Positions 34,021 to 44,127 of a stretch of 64,000 bases of DNA are shown one piece after another (the first letter of the stretch is position 1; each line of letters opens with the position of its first letter). Source of the DNA: Acestrorhynchus altus. Its lineage: Eukaryota > Chordata > Actinopteri > Characiformes > Acestrorhynchidae. The translations under genes were made by a program, and so were the position numbers. The notes beneath the pieces are model-generated. The model did no database searches. It was given only the letters and a program-made list of their open reading frames with translations, and was not told the origin of the DNA. The stretch spans positions 1,873,488 to 1,937,487 of the forward strand of contig CM067511.1 in NCBI GenBank assembly GCA_034509495.1. Reading direction: 5' to 3'.

Positions 34021-34420
34021 CACTTAACTCAGGATCAGAGTAACCTACAGGCATGACGTGTACATGCTCAACCTGCATACAGACTCTGACTGATCAGAGA
34101 GAGGGGGCGGGGCTGATGCTCAACCTGCATACAGACTCTGACTGATCAGAGAGAGGGGGCGGGGCTGATGCTCAACCTGCATACAGACTCTGACTGATCA
34201 GAGAGAGGGGGCGGGGCTGATGACTTCACTGTCCCAGATATTGGATTATAGAGGAAAGTGAGAAGGGAGGGGCTGTTTTTTGTTGCTCAGACAGTGTTTA
34301 TTTTTCAGAATAAAAGTCCAGAGAATGGATAATAGTGATATGTGAAATGAATCCTGACGTGTGTCGCTGTCTCACACGTACAAAAATATCACAAAAATGC
34401 TTTTCTAATTTTTAGAGTTC
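34021..34420 (+). mobile_element. TTAA-family repeat, copy 9 (three 52-bp units)
   Basis: Begins with CAGGATCAGAGTAACCTAC, then three near-identical GC-box units starting CTCAACC at 34067, 34119 and 34171. Then GATGACTTCACTGTCCCAGA, GGGAGGGGCTGTTTTTTG and AATAAAAGTCCAGAGAATGG. The 3' end is decayed; no clear TTAA terminus. Confidence 0.8.
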
Positions 34421-35184
34421 AATGTTCTAAACGTTAAAACCGAAATGTCCTTATCGAAGGGTTAAACCAGCCTGAGGAAACTAGGTTCAAATACATGCTG
34501 AAAATTTCATGAACATTACTCCCTTAAACTTCATCTGACTGTCAGACATGGCAGTGGTGTGACTGGAGTGAAGCAGTAGATATATCCGTACGTCTGCCGT
34601 GACTTGAGACAAACCCTCCGTGAGGGCATAGGGTGCTTTCAACACACCGAACAACCTGCCATGTCACACCAGTCCTGTCATAACGTGTGAAGCAAAAATA
34701 AAAAGTTGGTTTACAGGAAAAGCCCACAGTACGGAGCTCTGGGCTTTAGAGGAGCCGAGTCTCACTCGACAGCGCAGTGGGGTTTTTACTCACAGGGTGA
34801 GATTTCAGTCAGTATTGTGTTTCATTTTTTTCCTTTTAACCTCAGGCGCAATGCTGATGCACTGCTTCATCCTGCCTCATCCTTCATCCTGCCGCTCTTC
34901 ATATGAGTCTTTATAACCATGCAGTGCTGGTTACATCATACTGTAATCTTCATCTTGCACTTATGTCACTGCACGTTCGTTCATCCTCAGTGTGTCCACC
35001 CACACAGAAATCTTCCAAATAATTATATGTTTGAGCAATTTCTTTTTTTTTTCCCATTAAAACATCAATTTATATTCTAATAATATTAGACAATAAAAAA
35101 TAAAATATGGGAAAAGATTTGTGCTTAAAATTTCATACAAAAAATGAGTTATTCATTATATTCCTTATACACACACACACACAC
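34421..35184. other. No gene seen; weak inverted repeat
   Basis: CATGGCAGTGGTGTGACTGG (34547) and a partly complementary CCATGTCACACCAGTCCTG (34660) could fold imperfectly. Otherwise unique or AT-rich, with a short (AC)n at ~35170-35186. Confidence 0.35.
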
Positions 35185-35305
35185 ACGCACAGCCTGAAAG
35201 TCTTTAATTATTTTTGTTATTTATGTATGTGTCAATATTATCCCTTCTCATTTTCTTCTATAACCTAATATCTGGGTCGGTGACATCATTAGCCCCACCC
35301 CCTGA
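35185..35305 (-). mobile_element. TTAA-family repeat, copy 10 (fragment)
   Basis: ATTATTTTTGTTATTTATGT, CCCTTCTCATTTTCTTCTAT, AACCTAATATCTGGGTCGGT and CATCATTAGCCCCACCCCCT: the central block in reverse, ending inside the GC-box unit. Confidence 0.65.
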
Positions 35306-35336
35306 ATGCATTTGTTTGAAGGGGACATTTGGACAT

Positions 35337-35369
<33 letters not shown>

Positions 35370-35639
35370 CAGTGATGTCCACAACACATTTTGTGTCCTG
35401 AATGTGCAGTAAAACATGTACGTGCACACACAGATACAGTGCTTTGAGCCAATCTGTGCACTGACATCACCCCTCCACCTCGATGGTGCATAAATAACAG
35501 AAAAAGAACAGTCGAGAAGTCGGGGGGCTAGCTGTGCAATTTCTTTCCGGCTGTTGTCCACCTCGCATTTCTATTCCGTGTTTGATGACCTGTCTGGCTG
35601 GAGGCCTGGAGATTGCACTCCTTTTTTCCCCTCTTTTTT
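35306..35639. other. No gene seen; (AT)n at 35337-35363
   Basis: Contains a 27-bp AT run and unique sequence. The frame at 35289-35561 (-) has no domain. Confidence 0.45.
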
Positions 35640-35945
35640 TTTTCCAATCACTGCTTCTCATTGGGCAGATTTATATTTCGTGCCTTGCCGTTACGCACCA
35701 GCGTGCATCAGAACAGTGCTTTTAATTCAAAATTCATTCCAGGGCCCTTAATAAATGAAATGAGGCTATTCATTTTTAATAGAGAGTATGGAGTGGTGCA
35801 TTGCTTCGAATGAAGAATTGATGAGTGACGGTAGGTACAAATAATGCAAGCCTCTGTTGACCTTGTGAAGAGAAAGAGATGCGTACACAAGCCCGGGTTA
35901 GCGTCTGAATTTTCATATTCAGACACATGGTTGTACTCATGGAGG
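35640..35945. promoter_or_regulatory. Candidate conserved non-coding element
   Basis: Repeat-free, with GCTTTTAATTCAAAATTCAT, CCCTTAATAAATGAAATGAG, TTCATTTTTAATAGAG and CAAATAATGCAAGCC. Several overlapping frames on both strands but no coherent protein. Composition call only. Confidence 0.25.
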
Positions 35946-36169
35946 AAGCCTTCGGGGCTTCAGAGCTCCTTTGCCAAAGCTGACATAGACTAGTCTTGGG
36001 ATTTGTTTGCCCTGGTGCAGCGACATTCAGATGATGCTGAAGCATCACTGTGAAGTATGTTGCATCTGCCAGTATGATGAGAACAAGCCTACTGTACATA
36101 ACTTCAATTGATAGATTATTACTATTATTAATACCTTGCAAACGTATGGGTTTGACCACTCACGTAGCT

Positions 36170-36440
36170 TTGACTGAGGTCTCAGTCCTTAATTCGCCAG
36201 GAACATCATCCTTAGGAAAAGACAAGTGATGCACATTTCAAAGCTTTATAAAAACCCAGACTCCTCTACCTTTGTCCCACAAAACAACAGCCATGGGTTC
36301 TTCTAAGCAGCTGCCGAGCACTCTGAAAATGAGAATGGTTTCAGCCCACAAAGCAGGAGGTTGCCATTTCCTCAGTACATTTTTATTTGAAATGGTAGGC
36401 AACAGGAACAGTGAAGGTCCAGATAAGATCTCAGGAACAT
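36170..36440 (+). pseudogene. Tc1-like transposon 5' end with transposase N-terminus
   Basis: An ATG at 36293 opens MGSSKQLPSTLKMRMVSAHK and AGG, the start of a fish Tc1-like transposase DNA-binding domain. The 5' leader (GCACATTTCAAAGCTTTATA, AAAACCCAGACTCCTCTACC) is shared with the copy at 38.73 kb. Downstream GGCAACAGGAACAGTGAAGG, AGATAAGATCT keeps a scrap of the next region. No catalytic domain. The 225-codon minus-strand frame here is the antisense shadow. Confidence 0.7.
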
Positions 36441-36934
36441 CAGTTACACAGATCCGTAACCTGTGCGACAACAAATGGGCTACAATCTGCAATATTAAGC
36501 ATACATGCTGGGCAGAAGCTGTTTCTGATAAAGTGGCCATTAGGTACAGATAGAAGTGGGAATTCTCAGGAGTCTCGAGTTTTTGTAAGAACGTCCCATC
36601 ACTGATAAGATTGGGGACAAGCCTTCTACCGCTAACACTGCAGCCTGTTTGTAAAGCTATGTAGACTTTCTTCTCATCATCAAGAGGAGCTCTGTTCAAA
36701 CCCGTTGAGCTGGACTCCTGGGAATAGTCAAGTTCTGTACTTGTGGTCACCCTCCCTTGGAGCTCACAGTGTGCCACTCTGATGTCAGTAAAGATGTTCT
36801 GGTTCAAACAGGCTTGTGAATGGTGGTCAGAGTGCCTGTTCGTCACGTAAATAAAGGTGACACACTTATTCTGACATGCTTTTACTCTTTCAAAGATTTT
36901 GTAGGAGACAGTCAAGATTTATAAAAAATAAAAA
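36441..36934. other. No gene; longest open frame rejected
   Basis: Covered by the minus frame 36238-36915 (225 codons), the longest in the window. It has no domain and its C-terminal third is antisense to the Tc1 5' end, so I do not call it coding. Confidence 0.45.
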
Positions 36935-37290
36935 AGGCCCAGATATGGATATTTTCAGGAGATACTAGACTATTTAAGTTTGTCTTCATTTGAGAGGAAT
37001 ATATTCACAGAATATTTTGATCACTCAGAGTCTGTATGCAGGTTGAGCATCAGCCCCGCCCCCTCTCTCTGATCAGTCAGAGTCTGTATGCAGGTTGAGC
37101 ATGTAAACGTGGACAGAGCAGTAAACATGCACTGGAAGCTCCTTTAGTATTTAAACTGGGATTGAATTGAGTAGGTTCAGTGTGGAATTACTCTGATAAT
37201 TCATCACACAACTGTGGGGTTAGGTTTGATAGTTCTGGTCGTTTGTTATGTGTATCCCGTCTAGTTTAAACTGATCCTGAGATAGAAAGA
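36935..37290 (-). mobile_element. TTAA-family repeat, copy 11 (about 1.7 units)
   Basis: 3' scrap TTTTCAGGAGATACTAGACT, then after a gap GC-box units at 37018-37101 (AGAGTCTGTATGCAGGTTGA twice), GGACAGAGCAGTAAACATGC, GGAAGCTCCTTTAGTATTTA, and near 37270 CTGATCCTGAGATAG, the 5' subterminal block in reverse. Confidence 0.7.
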
Positions 37291-37861
37291 CATATTTAGA
37301 TGATCGAATGATATGTGGACTCTTCAGACTGGTGGGGAAGGTAGCACCAAAAGGTTTCTGCTGTCATTACAAGTCAAAGAACCTTTACAGTCCCCATACG
37401 GAACCCTTTTTGTTTAGTAGACTACATCGCCAGAAGCCATGCAGAGCTATTTAGCTTACATACAGCACCACTCCAGTTAATCTTTACTTGGGCTCATTGT
37501 TATTCACTGTCTCACTGCAATACATTACTTTCTATGTGGGCTCTGACTGCAAAGACTAATTCAGGAGGCTTATCACTCTCAACAGCCATCTGTACACATT
37601 GACTGCTACAGTTGGCGTCTGCCTTTAGGTTGAAGGTGTGTAAAATTGCATCATTTATATGGAACTGGAAGAACGAGGAACAATATATGCGATTGGTTGT
37701 GAGCCAACTTGCATATTGCCCTCCATACAGCAATCAGATTTCAATCTGCCGGTACGATTGGAAGAGGGAAATACACTGGGTGTATTAAGGTGTGGGACAC
37801 AACAGCAAGTACTAGGAAATTTTGAAATTCAGGTTCACGTTTCAAACACAGCATATACAGA
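37291..37861. other. No gene seen; weak GGTTC-type words
   Basis: AAAGAACCTTTACAGTCCCC and GGAACCCTTTTTGTTTAG near 37376-37418 resemble the AAGAACC repeats. Frames at 37512-37937 lack domains. Confidence 0.4.
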
Positions 37862-37925
37862 CATAAACTCTATGGACAGAGGTTTTGGGACACCTGCTCA
37901 TTCGCTGGGACATTGGGAGACCTGC
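37862..37925 (+). mobile_element. GGACACC-family 5' end
   Basis: GGACAGAGGTTTTGGGACAC followed by CTGCTCATTCGCTGGGAC, then a second GAGACCTGCTCATG. Terminal fragment only. Confidence 0.5.
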
Positions 37926-37944
37926 TCATGTAAATGAATATTCA

Positions 37945-38077
37945 CTTCTCATATGAAGGCAAATTAGAGTAGTCTAGGATGTCCTGAAACTCTGGTATGT
38001 CTCCTGTCTCCTGTCTCCTAAAAACGCTTGTTTAAATGTACTGACAAATAAAAACCCCTAAAGGTTCTAAAGGTTAA
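37945..38077 (+). mobile_element. TTAA-family repeat, copy 12 (intact 3' end)
   Basis: ATGAAGGCAAATTAGAGTAG, TCTAGGATGTCCTGAAAC and TCTGGTATGTCTCC (with a duplicated CTGTCTC), ending in GGTTCTAAAGGTTAA at 38063-38077. This is the cleanest 3' terminus in the window, flush with TTAA. Confidence 0.75.
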
Positions 38078-38094
38078 GTGTAGTCTCCTCTGTA

Positions 38095-38525
38095 GAGATA
38101 CACTATATTTCCAAATGTTTGTAAAGACCCCTTGTAAAGAATGCAGTCGAACACTTTAAGGTGCACCCATTGCCGACACAGGTGTGCAAATGCACACATA
38201 TCTTGCCTAATCCCTGTGGAGAAGTGCTGCTAATAGAACAGGACTGTTAGGAGCAGATAAACATGAACCTATTGGTGCTGTTCCTAATGTCAAGCATGGA
38301 CTTGTGGGGTTTAAAGCTGCCCAGCATGGAAGCAGTTGAAGCCCAGCTGTGGAGCAGTGCAAGTGTTTTCCGGAATGATGGAGCTCCATCCCGTACTTTA
38401 TGGGATGAGTTGGGATGGTTGGGGATGAGGTATGGTGGTGATCATCCAACATCTTGACCTTGACCCATGTTTTTGTCGCTGAATGCAATCAAATGCTCAA
38501 AACTGTCTCTACTGGATAGTAGAGA
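38095..38525 (-). mobile_element. GGACACC-family DNA-transposon-like repeat, near full length
   Basis: Terminal TTTCCAAATGTTTGTAAAGA, then GGAGCAGATAAACATGAACC, GGAATGATGGAGCTCCATCC, GGTGATCATCCAACATCTTG and GCTGAATGCAATCAAATGCT. The blocks are complementary to those at 16.3-16.6 kb. It has the size and end type of a Tc1/hAT-like MITE; class uncertain. Frames within are shadows. Confidence 0.6.
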
Positions 38526-38585
38526 AGAAGCAGTGAATGAGCAGTGAATGAGCAAGGACTCCAGAGCTTAACTAGTCTCTTAGGA

Positions 38586-38710
38586 TAGTGTTTCCCAACC
38601 CTGTTCCTGGAGGCACACCTGCTCTGCACACCTGATTCAACTAATCAGCTCATTAACAAGCCCTTCAGAGTTGCAAGGTGTGCCTCCAGGAACGGGGTTG
38701 GGAAACACTG
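38586..38710. mobile_element. Palindromic hAT-like MITE (125 bp)
   Basis: AGTGTTTCCCAACCCTGTTC, CTGGAGGCACACCT at the left is mirrored by AGGTGTGCCTCCAGGAACGG, GGTTGGGAAACACTG at the right: ~35-bp terminal inverted repeats with one or two mismatches. Flanks TCTTAGGA (38578-38585) and TCTTGGGG (38711-38718) look like an 8-bp target duplication with two differences, typical of hAT elements. Confidence 0.8.
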
Positions 38711-38729
38711 TCTTGGGGTTATGGCTTCT

Positions 38730-38900
38730 TCACCATCATTGTTGGGAAAGACCAGGTGATGCAAATTTTCCAACTCCTCTAACCTTGTCCCAAAAATAAG
38801 CATTCATGGGTTCTTCTAAGCAGTTGCCTAGCACTCTGAAAATGAAAATGGTTGAGGCCCACAAAGCAGTGGATGACTGTTAGAAGAGAAGGTGGCCATT
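38730..38900 (+). pseudogene. Tc1-like transposon 5' end with transposase N-terminus
   Basis: An ATG at 38806 opens MGSSKQLPSTLKMKMVEAHK and AVDDC then a stop. The leader GGGAAAGACCAGGTGATGCA, CCAACTCCTCTAACCTTGTC parallels the 36.2 kb copy. Both copies break within ~100 bp of the ATG. Confidence 0.7.
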
Positions 38901-39934
38901 TCCTCAGGCCAGTGCCTTTTGTAGATTATTTCATCTTCAACTTGCTTAACTCTTCACAGAAACATTTTTACCAGAGATGCCCAGACATTCGCATGCCACT
39001 AAAGATGCAGATGAGGAGATGCAGTTCTAAGTTCTTTAGTGCATTGCTTGGTTCAGACCTTGGTTCAGAACTTGGTCCAGGCTTTCAGGTGTGAAAACCT
39101 CCTGGATAGTGTACAATCATATAACCTCTGTAAGCCACCTTGGAAGCTTTCTAAAGCTGCTTCTCAAGTTTGCTCTAGTATTGGGCTGACCAACAAGAGT
39201 CATGGAGGAAAAGAGGAGGCCCTCCGTGTGATTTCTCAGCATTTTCTACTGAGCATTGAGTTATAGTGTCTTGGTTCTTCTGATACTCCAGTTTCTGGAC
39301 CATTATTCTGGAATTGCCCCGTGATTCCCCATCTGCCAGTGTTTTGAACCTGCCTGCTCTTTTGACAATAAGTGTTGGATTGGCCCAAAAAGTTATTACA
39401 CTGTATCCTCCCTCAACTCCCAAAACATCACAGCTTGGCTGAAGAAAATTACTTGAAAGATCTGTGAGAACATTACAGTGGACAAGTTCACTTCATGAGG
39501 TCACTTTATAAAAGTCCAAATGTCTATGAATCAGTTATAATGTCAATGTTCTTATCATTTCAATATGAGAGAGGCCTCAAACATACCTACAGTCTTCAGA
39601 TCTGCAGCTAAAACCTTGAGCTGATGTTTAAAGGAGCGATTGGTGGATTAGGCTGTCAATCAAGTGAGGTTTTGAGGATACATATGCATGAACTTGCTGC
39701 CCTCACCTTTAGGAGCATAATCCTCACAGATCAATAACTGTTCCCTGATGTCAGTCAATAGGTTAAAACAGGGGGCGGTTTGGCTCCCTTCGATCATGAA
39801 ATGCTACATTTCATTTAAAGCAAAGCCTTTGATCTAGTGTGTGCACCTTCAATTTTCAAAACACACTTTATGTTTCCAGTGGCATGCAAAAGTTTGGTCA
39901 ACCTTGGTCACAATTACTGTTATTATGAACAGCT
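38901..39934. other. No gene seen
   Basis: Unique-looking. A ~12-bp tandem-like GGTTCAGACCTTGGTTCAGA lies at ~39050. Frames at 38852-39266 lack domains. Confidence 0.4.
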
Positions 39935-40730
39935 AGAACCCGAGATCCGCACTTTGTGGGCAGTTACATGAGTTACAGTACAGCATATCTCAACATGCCA
40001 AAGGAGCTTCCACCTGCATACAGACTCTGACTGATCAGAGAGAGGGGGGCGGGGCTTATGCTCAACCTGCATACAGATTCTGACTGATCAGAGAGAGGGG
40101 GCGGGGCTTATGCTCAACCTGCATACAGATTCTGACTGATCAGAGAGAGGGGGCGGGGCTTATGCTCAACCTGCATACAGTCTCTGACTGATCAGAGAGA
40201 GGGGGCGGGGCTGATGCTCAACCTGCATACAGTCTCTGACTGATCAGAGAGAGGGAGCGGAGCTAATGACATCACTGGGAGGGTCCGTTTACTCTCTTTC
40301 TTTGCTCACACAGTGTTTCAAATTTCAAAATAAAAGTCCTGAGAATGGATAAAACTGATACATACATAAATAATAAAAACAATAAATTATATTTAAGTTT
40401 TCATTATTTATTTATTTATTTTGACCACTGTCACGTATTCTGAAGAACTGATTCTGATAAATATCCTTGTCATACTCTTGCATTTTCAGTTCAAAAACTC
40501 TCTGGATTTCCAACAGGATTTCTGAGATATAAAGTGTTTTTTAGTTCAAAAAATACATTTTTAATCAAAACATGGTCAAATTCTTAACATCTGTTGATAT
40601 TAGCATCTCAAATGGAAGCAAATAGCTATATCTGGCATGTCTAATGTTTTTATTTTTTTATTTTTTGGTGAATAAAAGTATATCAAACTATGAAACAATT
40701 CCACAAAACTGGCCTGGGGTTCTTAAGGTT
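39935..40730 (+). mobile_element. TTAA-family repeat, copy 13 (longest; five units)
   Basis: Starts CTAGAACCCGAGATCCGCAC (5' subterminal, also at 58.9 kb). Then CCAAAGGAGCTTCCACCTGC and five GC-box units (starts ~40011, 40061, 40113, 40165, 40217). Then AGCTAATGACATCACTGGGA, AATAAAAGTCCTGAGAATGG, TCAAAACATGGTCAAATTCT, ending GGGGTTCTTAAGGTT at 40730. The TTAA at both ends has mutated. Non-coding throughout. Confidence 0.85.
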
Positions 40731-41639
40731 GTAGAACCTTCCTTTTCTTCATGAAAAATGCCTTTGTATACAAACAATCCAGTCAGTCAGCTTTTAGACG
40801 TTTACTTCAGCTTCTAGCCTCAGTGTGGCGTTCCTGCCCAGCTTGGCATGTGCTCCTGTGCACGCTTTTCAGTTCAAATGTTAAAATCCGTCGGCCCCCT
40901 TATCAGTTCCCACCAACCCGGGCTCAGTAATTAAAAGTCAGCTGATGAATGAAAGAAGCGTATAATTAATGATGACTGGTGGAAGCGCGTGGTGTCTTCA
41001 GTCAGGGCGTGAGAGAATTCACACAAAAGCGAAATGAGAGTGTGCCAAAAAAAACAAACGTCGTCGTAAACCATCGGCGCTGGTCTGACAGCCATGGTGT
41101 CCACAGATGAAACGTTTTAATGGAGCTGGTGGCTTCTGCGAATCAGCATGCAGCTGGGAGGAACAGCTCGGTGTCATGCTGAGTTAAAAAGTTTATGTTA
41201 CTGTGTTTGTTTTCAGATAGTGGCTAATAGGAACTTGATTACATTTGGGAATACAGTGCTCAATATTTCTGTTATATTTGGCATGTGGGCTGTAACAAAT
41301 TACTAAGCTGTATTTTTGTGAGCTGAACTAATTTGAAATGCAATTTCAGACCGTCTTCTCTTGTTATTGGCTTTCTGTGGGTTTTCAGAACAGGTGGGCA
41401 TCGTGGATAGCAGACCTGAGCTTCAGCTCATTTCCTGTGTAATTTGTGGCCTTGTGACTCCTGACTGGGCCTCGGCATGTGTGGAGATTCATTAATACTA
41501 GGTTCGAACTGTACGGTCATGTGAAAGAGAAGGTCCATGGCCACGTTTCACTTCTTATTTTAACATATGAAGGTTGGAAGATAAAACTAAAGAAATGACT
41601 TTAAAACATCAGTTATTAAATGTGATTGATAGAAATGGG
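40731..41639. other. No gene seen; partly repeat-poor
   Basis: 40830-41180 is high-complexity and could include conserved sequence (CCTTATCAGTTCCCACCAAC, TATAATTAATGATGACTGG). No ORF of 60 codons or more lies here. Confidence 0.35.
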
Positions 41640-42640
41640 ATTTTCTTGTGAGGATAAAATTAGGACCCCTGTGCACTAACAGCTGGTATCTCCTCCTTTG
41701 CCTGAAATAATGTCAGTTAGATGTTTCTAGAACCGTCTACCGTCTCTGACATCGACTGGAAGAACGACGTTCCCACTCCTCCATGCGGAATTCTTTCAGC
41801 TCTGTGATGTTTCAGCGTCAGTCTGATACAATAAAGATCTCATAGTGGTTTCTATGATGGAGAGATTTCCAGACCCTGCTGCAGCAGAGCAGCTCCAAAC
41901 CATCACACTCCCACCACCATGCTTCACAGCTGCTATGAGGTTCTTCTGCTCAAATGCTGTGTTTGATTAATGCCTTCTGTTACTGTGACCAAATAAAACT
42001 TTGGATTCTTCTGTCCAAAGCACATTGTTCCAGAAGTCCCACTCTTTGTCTAGATGTTCTCTGGAGAACTTTAGTCTTGCCCTGATGTTCTTCTTCTTCT
42101 TTTTTTTGACAGTAAGGGTTTCCTCCTCATACACCTCCCATGAAAATCAAACTCAAATCTAGATGAGTAATGCATGAACTATAACATCAACTGTGGGAAG
42201 AGCTACCTGTAGGTCCTGTGATGAACATTTTAGGATTAGATCTTCTTTACACACCTTAAGGTCTGCTCTTGAGCTGAACTTGCTAGGACAGTCTGATCTG
42301 GCCATGTTGACAGTTGTTTCACTTGTAAATAATGGCTGATTTCTAACTGTTTTGAGATCTTTTTGAATCCCTTCCCAGATTCATTGGCCTCTACATCTTT
42401 CTGAAGGTCTCAACGAGCCTCAGCGAGCTCTTTGGCTCTGGCCATGTTGATTCCACTGACTGTAACAATCAAGAGCAAACCAAAGAAATGTCTGAGGCTT
42501 AAATACCACAGACTCCTCCAAAGTCCTCTCTAACGATGGTCTGATCATTAGCAGCTGATGTTCTGCACCTGATTCTGATTGAAGCATTTTAAGAAGTAAT
42601 AAATGTGGACGTCAAAACTGCATTTTTATAATTATGTTTA
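41640..42640 (-). pseudogene. Longest Tc1-like remnant, GGSVMVW type
   Basis: Minus-strand translation yields NNVLWTEESKVLFGHSN and then GGSVMVWSCSAAAGSGNLS, IIETTMRSLLYQ: the region of the first catalytic D (here WTEES, the D apparently replaced by E) and the core. Further upstream the N-terminal half is full of stops and frameshifts. The same DNA is partly present at 30.1, 43.3 and 62.1 kb. No ORF of useful length remains. Confidence 0.65.
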
Positions 42641-43284
42641 GCAAATTAATTTTAATTATTTGTGTTATTTGTTAAATTATATCACCTCCATGAAGGTCTC
42701 ATGACATGCCTGATATATATAACTTTAGGTACTTTACTGTAAACTGTTGGAGCGTCTTTGTTAAAGGAAACCACTTCCAGATAACAGTCGGGATGGTTTC
42801 ACTTCTGCAACTGTCCAATGAAGCTTCACCTATAAAAAAAGACTCAGAATTAGATTTCTAATTACATGACTTCCTAACATATTACCTCCCAGCCTCACCT
42901 TTCATTCACCCGCTAATGATTACACAGACAGTGTCGTCAATCCACCTCTGACCTCTGGACTGACCTCCACAGCCCCCCTCCAGCATCTGCTGCAGTGTCC
43001 ATCTCTCATTATAGCGCTGACACTGTGCGAGAGCGGAGAGAGGATAAAAGGTGTGGTTTCCTCCCCTGCCAGATGCCCGCTTATCTGCCTTTCATCAATT
43101 AATGCTAATTAAAGAAGCCACAGAACAGACCGGGACATGCCCCAAATGCCAAACAGATATAAGGGTTGCTTTCAATTATTTATAGATTGGCGACACTGAA
43201 ATGTGCTGGCCAATTAGAAAGTGCGGAGTGATCTGACCAGTAAGAACAGGTAGAAGTGTGAGAGGTGAGACGCAGTACATGGAC
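42641..43284. other. No gene seen; candidate conserved block 43060-43225
   Basis: 43060-43225 is repeat-free and rich in motif-like words (GCTTATCTGCC, CATCAATTAATGCTAATTAA, TTTCAATTATTTATAGATTG). It could be a conserved non-coding element. No coding frame. Confidence 0.3.
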
Positions 43285-43615
43285 AAAGCATGATACTTCC
43301 ACCCCCATGAAGTTCTAATTCAACTTTGGATTCATCTGTCCAAAGCATTTTATTCCAAAGGTCCAGCTCTTTGTCTAGATGTTCTCTGGAGGACTTTCGT
43401 CTTGTCCTGATGTTTTGTTGACAGTAAGGGTTTCATCCTCAAACACTTTCCATTAAAATCAAACTCGTTTGGACTCTTTCTGAGAGTAGAAGATGCATTT
43501 TGACATTAACTGTGGCGAGAGCTTCCTGTAGGTCCCCTGATGACATTAAAAGAATGTTGGACCTTCTTTATGCGTCTTGGGCTGAACTTGCCAGGACATT
43601 CTGACCTTGCCAATA
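43285..43615 (-). pseudogene. Tc1-like remnant fragment
   Basis: TTGGATTCATCTGTCCAAAG, TTTGTCTAGATGTTCTCTGG, GACAGTAAGGGTTTCATCCT, AGCTTCCTGTAGGTCCCCTG. These align with the middle of the 41.6-42.6 kb remnant, same orientation, lacking both ends. Confidence 0.6.
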
Positions 43616-43616
43616 T

Positions 43617-43685
43617 GGACAAAGCATAGGGACACCTGCACATACACTGTTTCTTCTGAAATCAAGGGTATTAACACTTACAACC
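43617..43685 (+). mobile_element. GGACACC-family 5' end
   Basis: GGACAAAGCATAGGGACACC, TGTTTCTTCTGAAATCAAGG and GTATTAACACTT: terminal ~70 bp, same as at 27.6 kb. Confidence 0.55.
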
Positions 43686-43794
43686 TTATCTAACCATCTC
43701 ATCATTGAGTGATGAACTCGAGAATCAATCAATCGAGAAACCGGATTTCTGATCTTCATGATGTCATGATGCCCGTCTCATCTTTTGTAGTTTA

Positions 43795-44070
43795 TTCCCA
43801 ATGTCCTTCTAAACACCTGTATTGTGTTTTAGTTTCGGCCCTGTCTCCTCCTTTGCTCCGCCCTTTCCCATCTGTGTCTCATGATTAACCCTGCCCCTTT
43901 GTTATCCTATTCCAGGTGTGTCTAATGTTACTTAAGAGCCTTTGTTTCAGTCTGTCCTCGTCAGTCCTTTTGTTTGGTAGACATCCTGTCGGTTTTAACT
44001 CTGTTACCCTGCGGTTCCTTTGTTTGCTTGTCTAGATTCATTGCATTGTCTGTCTTTGTCACAGCCGTGA
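43795..44070 (+). repeat. Dispersed repeat pair, member 1
   Basis: AATGTCCTTCTAAACACCTG, GTCTCCTCCTTTGCTCCGCC, CTTTCCCATCTGTGTCTCAT and CCAGGTGTGTCTAATG match the reverse complement of 55.6-55.8 kb. Pyrimidine-rich, non-coding; class unknown. Confidence 0.6.
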
Positions 44071-44127
44071 CACATGAACTATAAGACATTCTCACCTGAA
44101 GTAAAACAAAAGAGGCTTGCAAATGAA

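Noticed and set aside
34547..34680. Possible MITE inverted repeat (GGTGTGACTGG and complement).
   Set aside because: Only about ten bases pair well and flanks show no target duplication.
36238..36915. Longest open frame in the window (225 codons, minus strand).
   Set aside because: No domain, no signal or membrane pattern. Its C-terminal third is antisense to a recognisable Tc1 5' end, and length alone is expected by chance in 64 kb.
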